A stretch of DNA of 64,000 nt. Source: TH5896 sp050748485. GTDB taxonomy: Archaea > Thermoproteota > Nitrososphaeria > Nitrososphaerales > Nitrososphaeraceae. Under the pieces are notes generated by a model. The model did no database searches. It had not been told where the DNA came from and saw only the letters and a program-made list of their open reading frames with translations. Positions within the stretch are counted from its first letter, which is position 1, and each line of letters starts with the position of its first letter. This document shows, in pieces, positions 55,320 through 64,000 of the stretch. The DNA lies in contig JBOGPP010000002.1 in assembly GCA_050748485.1 (NCBI GenBank), positions 1-64,000 on the forward strand, written 5' to 3'. Made by a program: the position numbers and the translations under genes.

Positions 55320-55413
55320 ACCCGTCTCCCAACTTGTCATATTCCATTGTTTTGGAGACCAAATATTTGTGTCAGGAGAGTAAGAATAATATCTGAACAA
55401 ATGTGTACTGGGT

Positions 55414-56025
55414 ATGGAGTCCTATAGTAAGATATTGTTACAGGAAAGGGAGAAGGGTAGAACCATAAACAAAAAGAGAGTTGAAAAGATTTTACGAAAA
55501 CTGTTGATAGAATTAGGTGAAAACCCCGACAGAGAAGGGTTGATCGGAACCCCAAGAAGGATGGCAGAAGCGTTTGAGGAGATATTTGCCGGTTATACAA
55601 TGAGTTCCGGACTCGATGTGAGCTTCTCTGAGGAAACTGATGCTATAATTGCCAAAGATATTCAGTTTTATAGTATGTGCGAACATCACATGCTGCCCTT
55701 CTATGGCAAAGTTCACATTGCATATATGCCTGATGGAAAGGTATTTGGCATATCTAAACTAACTCGTCTCGTAGAGAAGTATTCGCGTAGGATGCAAATA
55801 CAGGAGAGATTGACAAGGCAGATCGCGGACGAGATAACTAAAATGGGGGTTCGAGGGGTAGTCGTCATAGCTGAGGGCGAGCACTTGTGCATGAAAATGC
55901 GAGGAGTCAGAAACCATAGCCTTGTTGTCACAATGGCACACCGAGGTTTAATGGAGCAAAAAGAGCTCCGAGAAAATATTCTCACACTCATTTCTAACTC
56001 GAAACCGGGCTTAAGATCTTTCTAA
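55414..56025 (+). CDS. folE: GTP cyclohydrolase I (FolE type)
   Basis: Opens the GTP imidazole ring to give dihydroneopterin triphosphate, which feeds 7-deazaguanine and pterin synthesis. 203 residues. The zinc and catalytic motifs 'SMCEHHMLPFYGKVHIAY', 'ISKLTRLVEKYSRRMQIQE' and 'AEGEHLCMKMRGV' are intact. Its position next to queC points to archaeosine synthesis. Archaea often use MptA (FolE2 type) instead, so type I is notable. Confidence 0.94.
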   Translation: MESYSKILLQEREKGRTINKKRVEKILRKLLIELGENPDREGLIGTPRRMAEAFEEIFAGYTMSSGLDVSFSEETDAIIAKDIQFYSMCEHHMLPFYGKVHIAYMPDGKVFGISKLTRLVEKYSRRMQIQERLTRQIADEITKMGVRGVVVIAEGEHLCMKMRGVRNHSLVVTMAHRGLMEQKELRENILTLISNSKPGLRSF

Positions 56026-56099
56026 ACATGTCTGGACGGTGAATTTGTGTAATAATCACAAAGGCTTATAAAAAAGAGTATTTTCTATAGGTAAGAAGA

Positions 56100-56369
56100 A
56101 TGGCAGGCACGATTTTTCGAGTCCAGTCCCACAAGTTCAGCCAAGATAATATTCAAACTACCTTGGTTTGTTCTAAATGTGACCAAGTTTTCTCAAAGGA
56201 TTTTTTATTAGACTTGGAAGGTCAGACAATCGAATTCAAGTGTCCTGTCTGTGGTACGGTTGGTGAAACTGATCTGCCATATAAAAGCGCAGAAGAGAGA
56301 GAAGAGCTAGACGAAGACATTGAGGACATTGAAGAAGAAGGAGAGGAAGAAATTGAAGAGGAATATTAG
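56100..56369 (+). CDS. zinc-ribbon protein with acidic tail
   Basis: 89 residues. The first half is a zinc ribbon: Cys24/27 in 'CSKCDQVF' and Cys48/51 in 'CPVCGTVG'. The last 25 residues are almost all Asp/Glu. An A/T box ('ttataaaaaa', about 56065-56074) lies about 30 bases before ATG 56100. This layout resembles small transcription or RNA-associated ribbon proteins; the function is not known. Confidence 0.7.
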   Translation: MAGTIFRVQSHKFSQDNIQTTLVCSKCDQVFSKDFLLDLEGQTIEFKCPVCGTVGETDLPYKSAEEREELDEDIEDIEEEGEEEIEEEY

Positions 56370-56450
56370 AGAGGAAAGGCATTCATTTACTCGTGTTCTT
56401 AAACACAACGTATGATAACAGTATTTCAGACCTAGTGAAAAGATCTTACA

Positions 56451-57398
56451 ATGTCCGATTGGATTAGCCATTTTAGAGAAGATGTTTATTCTCAAGTAAA
56501 ATATCTCCGGGGACTTCGGCTTCCTAAACCAATGAAAATTAGAAGCGGGTTATTTGTGGGCGCTGGTGACTCGTATATTTGCGCTCTTCTACTTGAATAT
56601 CTATCCAGGCATTCGGTACTTGCCTATCATCCTTCAGAGATACTCCGTAGCCCGGAAATTCTATTGGATCATGAGATTTTCTTCGTATCGGCATCTGGTA
56701 GAACGCAGTCGAACATTGAGGCTGCCAAGATAGCTCAAAGATTTGGGCTTAAAACTACTGCTATAACTGCCCGCCCCAAGAGTATCCTTGAAGAGATATG
56801 TAGAAAGACACTCAATCCAGGTTACTTGCATAACGTTCAATCGTCTAATACTGGAATTTTGGATTTCACGGCGACGGTAATATCCTGTATGGCGTTGATA
56901 GGCATTAAAATAAACATGAATATCATAAGCAGAATAATGAGTGATGCTCGTGAACAGATTCATCAGTATGGTATCGACTTGCCAAGAAAATTCCAGTCGA
57001 TCTTATTTCTTGGAAACGGAACGTCATATCCAATCGCGAGTTATGGGGCATTCAAAATGCATGAGTTTTTTGGAGCCAAGTCATTTGGATATCTTCTTGA
57101 TGACTACTACCACTCGCCTATTTTCAGCTTGAAAAAGTCTGATCATGTCTTCATTCTTGGCCAGGAAAATTCCCAAGATCCGATATCTGCGGAATTTCAT
57201 TACAGATTGCAAAAAATACATCCTCGATCCTATTATTTTCAGCCAAAGGTAGGTCGATCTAATTTTGAACAGGTAATATTTTCTATTTTTATTATTCAGG
57301 TCCTTGTCCTTCGTATGGCAGAAAATTTGAGAATAGACAAACCCTATTATCTGTCAAACAAAAGGATACTTAATTTGAGCTCGAGTCTTATCTATTGA
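56451..57398 (+). CDS. SIS-domain sugar-phosphate isomerase-like protein
   Basis: 315 residues with two SIS domains: 'SGLFVGAGDSYICALLLEYL' and 'IFFVSASGRTQSNIEAAKIA' in the first, 'SILFLGNGTSYPIASYGAFK' in the second. This is the isomerase half of GlmS-type enzymes, without the glutaminase domain. Possible functions are glucosamine-6-phosphate-type isomerase/deaminase. The start is ATG 56451. Confidence 0.8.
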   Translation: MSDWISHFREDVYSQVKYLRGLRLPKPMKIRSGLFVGAGDSYICALLLEYLSRHSVLAYHPSEILRSPEILLDHEIFFVSASGRTQSNIEAAKIAQRFGLKTTAITARPKSILEEICRKTLNPGYLHNVQSSNTGILDFTATVISCMALIGIKINMNIISRIMSDAREQIHQYGIDLPRKFQSILFLGNGTSYPIASYGAFKMHEFFGAKSFGYLLDDYYHSPIFSLKKSDHVFILGQENSQDPISAEFHYRLQKIHPRSYYFQPKVGRSNFEQVIFSIFIIQVLVLRMAENLRIDKPYYLSNKRILNLSSSLIY

Positions 57399-57666
57399 CT
57401 ACAAGTCTAATATAGGATGATTGTTATTGTGACTTATCCTGTTCGAGCAGAGTCGTGTATATGAACTACATAGTTTGATTTAATGAAGAACCACCTTAAT
57501 TATTAAACGTTGGATTGAGATTTGATTTCAAGCTTTAATAACCGGAAGATGGTTTTCCTCACTTTCCATAAACACTATTTCATAATTATCTTCGCAGTCT
57601 TCATCGCAATTTCGGCAGATGATTCAGTAATCATTCACTAAAACTTGATGGAACGCGAATGTAAAC
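57399..57666. other. spacer upstream of tbp
   Basis: AT-rich, with no supported ORF. The tbp promoter region begins at the right edge. Confidence 0.4.
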
Positions 57667-57693
57667 AGTATATATAGTTCTCCTTTATAAAGG
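57667..57693 (+). promoter_or_regulatory. double TATA region of the tbp gene
   Basis: A TATA box 'agtatatatag' (57667-57677) is centred 33 bases before ATG 57705. A perfect 12-bp palindrome 'cctttataaagg' (57682-57693) with a TATA core follows, close to the expected transcription start. The second element could be an operator or alternative TATA box through which TBP acts on its own gene. Confidence 0.5.
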
Positions 57694-57704
57694 CTGAATA
57701 GGGT

Positions 57705-58268
57705 ATGCCTCAGACTAAACCTATCGTTAGCATAGAGAATGTAGTAGCGTCAGCCACGGTGAGCCAAACAGTAAATCTTAATTTGATTACTCAGATTTTT
57801 CCAGATGTGGAATATCATCCAGATCAATTCCCAGGATTAGTTTTTAGATTGAAATCACCCAAGACTGCCACCCTAATCTTTAGTTCAGGCAAGATGGTAT
57901 GTACCGGAGCTAAATCTGAGGACCAGGCAATTAAGGCAGTAAAGAATGTAGTCCAAAAATTGAAAAAAGGAGGCATTGCTATCGAGCACGAACCATTCAT
58001 TGAAATACAGAATATAGTTGCATCAGCAAGTTTGGGCGGGAAAATTCATCTCGAGCTCGCAGCTAGGGTACTTCCCAGGAGCATGTATGAACCAGAACAA
58101 TTTCCAGGTCTGATCCACCGAATGCTGGATCCGAAGACGGTGATCTTATTATTCGCTTCCGGGAAATTGGTTTGCACAGGGGCAAAGAAAGAGACTGAAG
58201 TATACAGAGCAGTGCATAATCTCCACAATCTCTTAGAAGAAAAGAATCTGATGATCTATGAAGGTTGA
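57705..58268 (+). CDS. tbp: TATA-box-binding protein TBP
   Basis: General transcription factor, 187 residues. It consists of two direct repeats of about 90 residues ('IENVVASATVSQTVNLNLIT' and 'IQNIVASASLGGKIHLELAA'), each with a phenylalanine-containing DNA-bending segment ('FPGLVFRLKSPKTATLIFSS' and 'FPGLIHRMLDPKTVILLFAS'). The C-terminal acidic tail is short. Only this copy is in the window. Confidence 0.96.
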   Translation: MPQTKPIVSIENVVASATVSQTVNLNLITQIFPDVEYHPDQFPGLVFRLKSPKTATLIFSSGKMVCTGAKSEDQAIKAVKNVVQKLKKGGIAIEHEPFIEIQNIVASASLGGKIHLELAARVLPRSMYEPEQFPGLIHRMLDPKTVILLFASGKLVCTGAKKETEVYRAVHNLHNLLEEKNLMIYEG

Positions 58269-58772
58269 TTTCTCTATACTAATCTGATTCAACTCAATCG
58301 AAAACAAACTCTATTTTATGTCTAGAAAGCGTAGGAGATTCCAAAGTTCTTTGACATTAATTAAAGACCAGACAATATATCGGCCAAGGCATACTTCTTT
58401 ATCTGATTATATGCATGTTGCATCAACCATGACTTTCCTCTGAATTAATCTGTTACTATTTGGGTATCTCTTCTGCAAAATTTTTGGCTGATTTGAATCT
58501 ACCCATTGCCTATAGTAACGAATGATATCCGTCTTTGCGAAGCTTAGACATTTTTTTAGTAGTAGTGCCTCAATTTAGAATTGAAGAAATTCATAAAAAA
58601 TGCATGGATATTGCGTAGATCAATATTTATGATGCATTACCTAGTGTTGTGTGTGGAATATTTGGCATTTCAAGAAATTGTTTCATCAAATAGAACTACC
58701 TTTCATAGGAACAATCTGTTTTTGACTTATCTAGTCTCAGGATCGAGCTATCCAGGGTGATGTTGATATAGT
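58269..58772. other. about 500-base spacer
   Basis: AT-rich. A 41-codon Arg-rich frame at 58318 has no fitting promoter and is not accepted. No repeat or RNA seen. Confidence 0.45.
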
Positions 58773-59888
58773 ATGCCCGAGCTGTGGCTAAAATACGGCC
58801 AAACTTCTGTGGTATTGGACATCAAGTATGAAAATCTACAGGCTCACATTTATCCAGCTCCATCTGTAGATTACTTGGCGGAACAACGAATAGAGGATGA
58901 ACTGTCAAATATCGACATCACTGATAACACAATCATAGTTGTCTTATCGGTTTCAAAGGCAGTTTTAGATTTGGTAGATCAAATCTCTCAAAGAGCTGTC
59001 CTTAAAGGCTATGATCGTATTGCTTTTACCTCTCGTACGGATCTTTTGAAGATGCTTAGAAATTCATTACGGAAACAACCTTTTCCTGTATATGATTCGA
59101 CAAATGCGTCACTATTCCCATTGCTAAGCAAATACAAGAATATGCTATGCATCTCCCAAGCTAGATATGATCCTTTGTTTGGTTATGGTGGAAGCCCCAC
59201 TTTGCTGCTGCGACAATTTTACCCCGTGGAAATGAACGAAGCATTCTACGTACGATCAAATAACTCGCCTAACCCCCACAATAAATTTTTACCATTAGAA
59301 GTTGCCTTGCGCACGGTCGACAACTTGAAAGCTAATTCGATCGAAATAGTAGGCAGTCCAAGAATCTTGAGCTTACACCATGGAACCATTTCTCAGTCAT
59401 TTGAAAGTGCCATTCGCTCACTAGATCTTGGTAAAAAAACTACCCAGGAGAGGTGCCAAACTACGTTGATAAGTCCCGGTGACGACCTCGAATCACACCT
59501 CACTTTATATTCTTCACTCAACTCACTCTGGAACGTAATGGGGTCTATCAAGGAAGGAGGATTAGCAGTGTTGCTTTCAGAAAATGAAATGGGCCTCGGT
59601 TGCAAAGCGTTAGAAATGTACGTCCAAGAAAAACTGGATCTACAGAAACACCTGCAAGAGAAGCTTCAATACTTGGAAGGGTTAGAACATGTTCTATTTC
59701 TACAGGAGTTAACAAAAAATTATGATTTAGGAATAATTTCAACTTTACCCGAATATTATCTACTAAAGTTAGGACTCGTTCCCTTCAAATCCATCAAGGA
59801 ATGTTACCATAAAGCTTTGTCGAAGTTTGGAAGATCACAAAAAATACTCGTGATCACAGGTGCAGATATCCTCTCTCTAGCCGATTAG
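58773..59888 (+). CDS. LarA/DUF2088-like protein
   Basis: 371 residues. The N-terminal 'ELWLKYGQTSVVLDIKYENL' resembles the LarA (nickel-pincer lactate racemase) N-terminal pattern, and the C-terminal 'KILVITGADILSLAD' fits its ending. The expected catalytic histidines/lysine of LarA are not clearly visible, so it may be a non-racemase relative. It precedes the RNA polymerase cluster. Function unproven. Confidence 0.5.
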   Translation: MPELWLKYGQTSVVLDIKYENLQAHIYPAPSVDYLAEQRIEDELSNIDITDNTIIVVLSVSKAVLDLVDQISQRAVLKGYDRIAFTSRTDLLKMLRNSLRKQPFPVYDSTNASLFPLLSKYKNMLCISQARYDPLFGYGGSPTLLLRQFYPVEMNEAFYVRSNNSPNPHNKFLPLEVALRTVDNLKANSIEIVGSPRILSLHHGTISQSFESAIRSLDLGKKTTQERCQTTLISPGDDLESHLTLYSSLNSLWNVMGSIKEGGLAVLLSENEMGLGCKALEMYVQEKLDLQKHLQEKLQYLEGLEHVLFLQELTKNYDLGIISTLPEYYLLKLGLVPFKSIKECYHKALSKFGRSQKILVITGADILSLAD

Positions 59889-60148
59889 TCCCAATATTTT
59901 GGGAACAGTGGTAGATATCGTAGCCTTCAGAAATCATTGAAAACTCTAAAGAGCCATCTTCTGAACGAATGATTTAGAAACTGAACGTATGCCTGAAAAA
60001 TTGAGAAATTTAGTCAAATTCTAATGCGGAAATTTTTAGACCAGATAAAGATATACCTATATATCGAGGAGGAGTGAGGAGTATCAGAATTTGTATTGCA
60101 TATTGCATCCATTTATACAATTACTCAGTACAGGAGATAGTCAAGTAT

Positions 60149-60400
60149 TTGTCAACTGAGAAGAAGATTGTTAAAATAACTGATCATATTTACCAACCTA
60201 AGCATGAAATTCTGCCTAGACCCGAAGCCGGCGAAGTCCTGAAGCGATACAACGCTAAACCAAGCCAACTCCCGTATATAATGTTAAGCGATAAAGGTTT
60301 ACAGGACCTTGACGTTAGGCCCGGCGATATCATAAAGATCACTCGCAAAAGTGCTACTGCGGGTGAAAGTGTATATTACCGGTATGTGGTAGAGGGGTAG
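60149..60400 (+). CDS. rpoH: RNA polymerase subunit H (Rpb5-like)
   Basis: Small RNA polymerase subunit that contacts DNA downstream of the active site. The core 'YQPKHEILPRPEAGEVLKRY', 'KPSQLPYIMLSDKGLQDLDV' and 'PGDIIKITRKSATAGESVYY' is complete. The frame is open from GTG 60074, but RpoH normally starts just before the 'KHEIL' motif; TTG 60149 gives such a start, with a 'caggag' sequence upstream. The gene heads rpoH-rpoB-rpoA1. Confidence 0.87.
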   Translation: MSTEKKIVKITDHIYQPKHEILPRPEAGEVLKRYNAKPSQLPYIMLSDKGLQDLDVRPGDIIKITRKSATAGESVYYRYVVEG

Positions 60401-60427
60401 GAATAATTTAGGTGGTGGTTGTTCGGT

Positions 60428-63400
60428 ATGTGGCCTATTATAAATGACATTTTGAGAAAGGAAGGAGTAGCAAGACAACATTTGAATTCCTATAACGAAT
60501 TCATGGAGAAAGGGATTCAAAGCATTATCGATGAAGTTGCGGAAATAGAGATAGAGACCTCAGAGTATCCTTACAAGATAAAGCTTGGAAAGATAAAACT
60601 GCAGCAGCCGAGAATTATGGAGCTCGACGGCTCAATAACCCATGTAGCGCCTATGGAAGCACGTTTGAGAAACTTGACATACGCATCACCGATCATGTTA
60701 GAATGCAGTATCGTAGAAGATGGTAAGATATTGGAATCGAGGTTTATTCACATAGGAGATATGCCTGTGATGGTAAAATCCAATGCTTGTATATTGCATA
60801 ATATGCCAGAGCATAAGCTAATTGAGTTGGCTGAAGATCCACGAGATCCGGGTGGATATTTTGTCATCAATGGTTCAGAGAGAGTCATTGTAGGTTTGGA
60901 AGATCTTTCATATAACAAGATTATAGTCGATATGGAAGAAGCCACTGGTACTCTCTTGTACAAGGCAAAAGTATACTCTTCTATTGTTGGCTATAGAGCA
61001 AAGTTGGAACTAATAATGAGACCAGATGGATCTGTAGTAGCGAAGATACCTGGATCTCCAGTGGATGTGCCCTTAATCACATTGGTGCGAGCTCTTGGAC
61101 TAGAAACCGACAAGGACATCGCAAATGGGGTATCTTTGAATACCCTCATACAAGACGAGCTCGAACCTTCTTTTGAAAAATCAAGTGATGTTATCACAAG
61201 TCGGGATGCAATAATCTATATCAGTAAGCGTATTGCTCCAGGTATGCTTGAAGAATTTCAGATCAAGAGAGCTGAAACGCTTCTTGATTGGGGACTTTTA
61301 CCTCATTTAGGAAAAAACCCTGATAACCGGCACGAAAAAGCACTATTCCTAGGTGAAGCAGCGAGTAAATTGATCGAACTTAAACTTGGTTGGATTGATA
61401 CAGACGACAAAGATCATTATGGTAATAAAGTAATAAAATTCGCCGGGCAAATGCTCGCAGATTTATTCCGTACAGCATTCCGGAACTTAATTCGCGATAT
61501 GAAGTACCAGCTCGAACGGTCGGGTCAGAAGCGAGGAATTAACGCTGTTGCTGCTGCTGTTCGGCCTGGGATAATATCAGATAAACTGAATAATGCGATA
61601 GCAACGGGAAACTGGGGAAGAGGTCGGGTCGGAGTAACCCAGCTCCTCGACAGGACGAATTATATGTCAACCGTAAGCCATTTGCGTCGTATTCAATCTC
61701 CTCTGAGTAGGAGTCAGCCTAATTTTGAAGCAAGGGATCTCCACGCAACTCATTTTGGTCGCATTTGTCCTGCCGAAACACCAGAAGGCTCTAACTGCGG
61801 ATTAGTCAAAAATCTGGCTCTATCCGCTATTATATCGGTGAGCGTTTCTTCGGCAGAGATTGTCGAAAAGCTATTTGAATTAGGGGTTGAACATGTGGAC
61901 GAAGCGAATGAGAACCTAAAAAGGATAGGAGCTAGAGTATTTGTTGATGGGCAGCTTGTTGGATATGTAGAGGATGGTGGCCATCTGGCTAACACGCTAA
62001 GGACAATGAGGAGATCGGGTAAGATTCATCCCCACGTAGGTGTTTATCTCTACAGTTCATTAAACGATAATGCAACAAGACGTCTTTACATTAGCTGCAA
62101 TTCTGGTCGTGTGCTGAGACCTTTGATTATTGTAAGAGATGGACGATCCTTGATTACCGATGAAATAATTGAAAAGATTCAAAAGAAATTCCTTTCATGG
62201 ACTGATCTTCTGCACACAGGCATCTTGGAATTAGTCGACGCGAACGAAGAGGAGAATTGTTTCGTTGACATAGCGGCTGATATTATAGACCCTTCACACA
62301 CCCATTTGGAAGTTTTCCCTTCCTCCATTTTGGGAGTTGGAGCATCCATCATCCCGTACCCAGAACACAATCAATCTCCACGAAACACCTATGAGAGTGC
62401 AATGGCAAAACAAAGTCTCGGCTTCTCTACGCCGTTAATGAACGCGAGTACATACGTAAGACAACATTTAATGCTTTATCCTCAAACTCCAATGGTTAGC
62501 ACCAAGGCTATAAACTTGCTAGGCCTTGACGACAGACCAACCGGGCAGAATGCAATCGTGGCAGTCCTTCCATATGAAGGATATAACATAGAAGATGCTG
62601 TAGTATTTAACAAGTCTGCAGTTGATAGAGGGTTTGGAAGGACCTTCTTTTATAGAGTGTACGAAGCGGAGGCAAAGCAGTATCCCGGTGGCATGAAAGA
62701 TAACTTCGAATTACCTTCATCCGACGAGAATATACGCGGTTACAGGGGGGAAAAGGCATATCGACTTTTGGAACAGGACGGTGCTATAATGCATGAAGCG
62801 GTTGTCGTCGGTGGGGATATTCTGATTGGTCGTACCTCACCTCCTAGATTCATGGAGGAATATAGAGAATTTGAGGTCAAAGGACCATATAGGAGGGATA
62901 CTTCTATAGGGGTTAGACCTTCTGAGAATGGAGTTGTTGACACCGTCATAATGACTCAGTCTGTGGAGGGTGGCAAAATGTTTAAGATACGTGTTCGCGA
63001 TATGCGAATTCCTGAAATTGGCGACAAATTCGCATCAAGACACGGGCAGAAAGGTGTTGTCGGCATGCTCGTTAACCAAGAGGATTTACCCTACTCGGAG
63101 AACGGGATAGTTCCTGATGTCATGATTAATCCCCACGCATTCCCATCTCGTATGACAGTAGGCCAGTTTCTGGAATCACTTGGGGGCAAAGCAGCTGCAC
63201 TTAGAGGAAGAATTGTAGATGGATCAGCATTTCTAGGAGAAAAACTAGATCAGCTTAAGGACGTGCTCCAAGATTATGGTTTCAAATTTACTGGGAAGGA
63301 AGTAATGTATGATGGCAGAACCGGAAGAAAATTCCCAGCTGATGTTTATGTGGGGGTAGTCTATTATCAGAAACTCCATCATATGGTAGCAGATAAAATC

Positions 63401-63757
63401 CACAGCAGGGCTAGGGGGCAAGTACAAATGCTTACCAAACAGCCAACAGAGGGTCGAGCAAGAGGAGGCGGATTAAGATTCGGTGAAATGGAACGAGATT
63501 GCCTCATCGCTTACGGTGCTTCAATGATGCTCAAGGACAGGCTCCTGGAAGAGTCAGACAAAGCTGAAATAAACGTATGCGAGCGATGCGGCCTTTTGGC
63601 TTATTATGACATTAAACAGCGCAGATACATTTGTAGAGTGTGTGGTGATAAAGCAAAGATCTCATCTGTCATTATTGCGTACGCCTTTAAGTTATTGTTG
63701 CAGGAGATGATGAGTTTGAATGTTGCGCCACGCTTATTGGCTAAGGACAAAGTTTAG
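60428..63757 (+). CDS. rpoB: RNA polymerase subunit B (unsplit)
   Basis: Second-largest subunit of RNA polymerase in one chain of about 1109 residues, whereas many euryarchaea split it into B'' and B'. Signature regions: 'ARQHLNSYNEFMEKGIQSII', 'NGSERVIVGLEDLSYNKIIV', 'CPAETPEGSNCGLVKNLALS', 'GYNIEDAVVFNKSAVDRGFG', 'GDKFASRHGQKGVVGMLVNQ' and the C-terminal zinc ribbon with 'CERCGLLAYYD' and 'CRVCG'. ATG 60428 starts 'MWPIINDILRKEG'; a TTG at 60419 is also in frame. The gene rpoA1 begins 14 bases after the stop. Confidence 0.96.
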   Translation: MWPIINDILRKEGVARQHLNSYNEFMEKGIQSIIDEVAEIEIETSEYPYKIKLGKIKLQQPRIMELDGSITHVAPMEARLRNLTYASPIMLECSIVEDGKILESRFIHIGDMPVMVKSNACILHNMPEHKLIELAEDPRDPGGYFVINGSERVIVGLEDLSYNKIIVDMEEATGTLLYKAKVYSSIVGYRAKLELIMRPDGSVVAKIPGSPVDVPLITLVRALGLETDKDIANGVSLNTLIQDELEPSFEKSSDVITSRDAIIYISKRIAPGMLEEFQIKRAETLLDWGLLPHLGKNPDNRHEKALFLGEAASKLIELKLGWIDTDDKDHYGNKVIKFAGQMLADLFRTAFRNLIRDMKYQLERSGQKRGINAVAAAVRPGIISDKLNNAIATGNWGRGRVGVTQLLDRTNYMSTVSHLRRIQSPLSRSQPNFEARDLHATHFGRICPAETPEGSNCGLVKNLALSAIISVSVSSAEIVEKLFELGVEHVDEANENLKRIGARVFVDGQLVGYVEDGGHLANTLRTMRRSGKIHPHVGVYLYSSLNDNATRRLYISCNSGRVLRPLIIVRDGRSLITDEIIEKIQKKFLSWTDLLHTGILELVDANEEENCFVDIAADIIDPSHTHLEVFPSSILGVGASIIPYPEHNQSPRNTYESAMAKQSLGFSTPLMNASTYVRQHLMLYPQTPMVSTKAINLLGLDDRPTGQNAIVAVLPYEGYNIEDAVVFNKSAVDRGFGRTFFYRVYEAEAKQYPGGMKDNFELPSSDENIRGYRGEKAYRLLEQDGAIMHEAVVVGGDILIGRTSPPRFMEEYREFEVKGPYRRDTSIGVRPSENGVVDTVIMTQSVEGGKMFKIRVRDMRIPEIGDKFASRHGQKGVVGMLVNQEDLPYSENGIVPDVMINPHAFPSRMTVGQFLESLGGKAAALRGRIVDGSAFLGEKLDQLKDVLQDYGFKFTGKEVMYDGRTGRKFPADVYVGVVYYQKLHHMVADKIHSRARGQVQMLTKQPTEGRARGGGLRFGEMERDCLIAYGASMMLKDRLLEESDKAEINVCERCGLLAYYDIKQRRYICRVCGDKAKISSVIIAYAFKLLLQEMMSLNVAPRLLAKDKV

Positions 63758-63763
63758 GAGGAG
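63756..63763 (+). promoter_or_regulatory. Shine-Dalgarno site of rpoA1
   Basis: 'aggaggag' overlaps the rpoB stop codon and lies 8 bases before the TTG at 63772, supporting that start for rpoA1 inside an operon. Confidence 0.6.
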
Positions 63764-63771
63764 ATTACAAT

Positions 63772-64000
63772 TTGACAGAAGAATCTATGAAAATATTAGG
63801 GGGAATAAAATTTAGCATCTGGTCACCAGTAGAAGTGCGCAAATTTAGCGTTGCTGAAATTACTGCTCCAGAAACCTACGACGAAGACGGTATGCCTGTT
63901 CAGGGAGGTTTGATGGATAGTAGGCTTGGCACATTGGAACCTGGCCAAAAATGCGGAACATGTGGGAACACATCAGCAAGATGTCCTGGCCACTTCGGGC
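63772..64000 (+). CDS. rpoA1: RNA polymerase largest subunit, N-terminal part (truncated by window end)
   Basis: The first 76 codons of the largest subunit, starting with TTG 63772 (ATG 63787 is an alternative). It shows 'GGIKFSIWSPVEVRKFSVAE', 'GGLMDSRLGTLEPGQKCGTC' and the zinc-binding start 'CGTCGNTSARCPGHFG', typical of RpoA1. The end lies beyond the window, so it cannot be told whether A is split. Confidence 0.93.
   Translation, partial: MTEESMKILGGIKFSIWSPVEVRKFSVAEITAPETYDEDGMPVQGGLMDSRLGTLEPGQKCGTCGNTSARCPGHFG

Noticed and set aside
58318..58443. 41-codon Arg-rich frame resembling a tiny ribosomal protein
   Set aside because: No match to L39e, L40e or L41e patterns and no promoter.
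1..64000. CRISPR, prophage, insertion sequence or defence system
   Set aside because: No repeat-spacer array, transposase, integrase or known defence gene was seen.

Overview
The window looks like a chromosomal segment of an ammonia-oxidising-type Nitrososphaeria (Thaumarchaeota) archaeon. The evidence is an archaeal information-processing set (PCNA, TFS, TBP, RNA polymerase L/H/B/A, DNA topoisomerase VI, class I LysRS, Elp3, P0/P1 stalk proteins, SecE) combined with features familiar from Nitrososphaeria. These include a cytochrome b / Rieske / blue-copper gene set, PurP, an orphan CobJ, a PhaE-like PHA synthase subunit, an unsplit RpoB and an ATP-type PEP carboxykinase. TATA boxes lie about 23-32 bases before many start codons, and TTG starts are common, so many genes are probably leaderless. 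The DNA is AT-rich by eye. PhaE and the HTH/C2H2 small proteins suggest a soil-type (group I.1b) lineage, but genus is not resolved. No insertion sequence, prophage, CRISPR array or rRNA was seen.

Layout. 1-12 kb: tRNA-Pro and tRNA-Arg, an aminotransferase, aCPSF2-type nuclease, a methyltransferase, TyrRS, CobJ, aspartate kinase, then the rpoL-tfs-pcn block, a 48-aa minus-strand gene and AsnRS. 12-20 kb: a FilR1-like regulator, a stand-alone Lrp ligand domain, a 54-aa C2H2 protein, a rhomboid protease with an Hsp20-like tail, the Rieske/cytochrome b/cupredoxin module, an alpha/beta hydrolase, a helical-AbrB protein and PhaE. 20-34 kb: intron-bearing tRNA-Arg, L1, P0, P1 (inverted), an Lrp regulator, SecE, PurP, HEAT and pentapeptide repeat proteins, a decayed gene, dihydropteroate synthase, a glycogen-debranching-type enzyme, S11, ThiL and a phosphohexomutase. 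34-48 kb: tRNA-Thr, topoisomerase VI B and A, LysRS-Elp3, PurM, then an AT-rich accessory-looking stretch with an exported protein, a RelA/SpoT-type HD protein, small C2H2 protein and gene debris. 48-64 kb: a second aspartate kinase, a CPBP protease, a tRNA-Gln apparently split by three introns, PEPCK, a J-domain protein, ATPase subunit F, TrmI, QueC-FolE, a SIS protein, TBP, a LarA-like protein and rpoH-rpoB-rpoA (cut by the window end).

How genes work together. Rieske, cytochrome b and the cupredoxin form a complex III-like electron-transfer unit. LysRS and Elp3 overlap by 4 bases and both act on tRNA decoding. QueC and FolE belong to the 7-deazaguanine (archaeosine) route. rpoL, tfs and pcn link transcription and replication factors. 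AbrB-helical protein and PhaE suggest PHA granule metabolism. Several genes normally found in archaeal operons (S11, SecE, ATPase F, P1) stand alone here.

The most distinctive items are the tRNA-Gln(CTG) that folds only if three introns are removed, a PIP-box-like end on topoisomerase VI B, a phasin-like/AbrB fusion beside PhaE, an imperfect tandem copy of the 3' end of the P0 gene, and small genes missed by length cut-offs.
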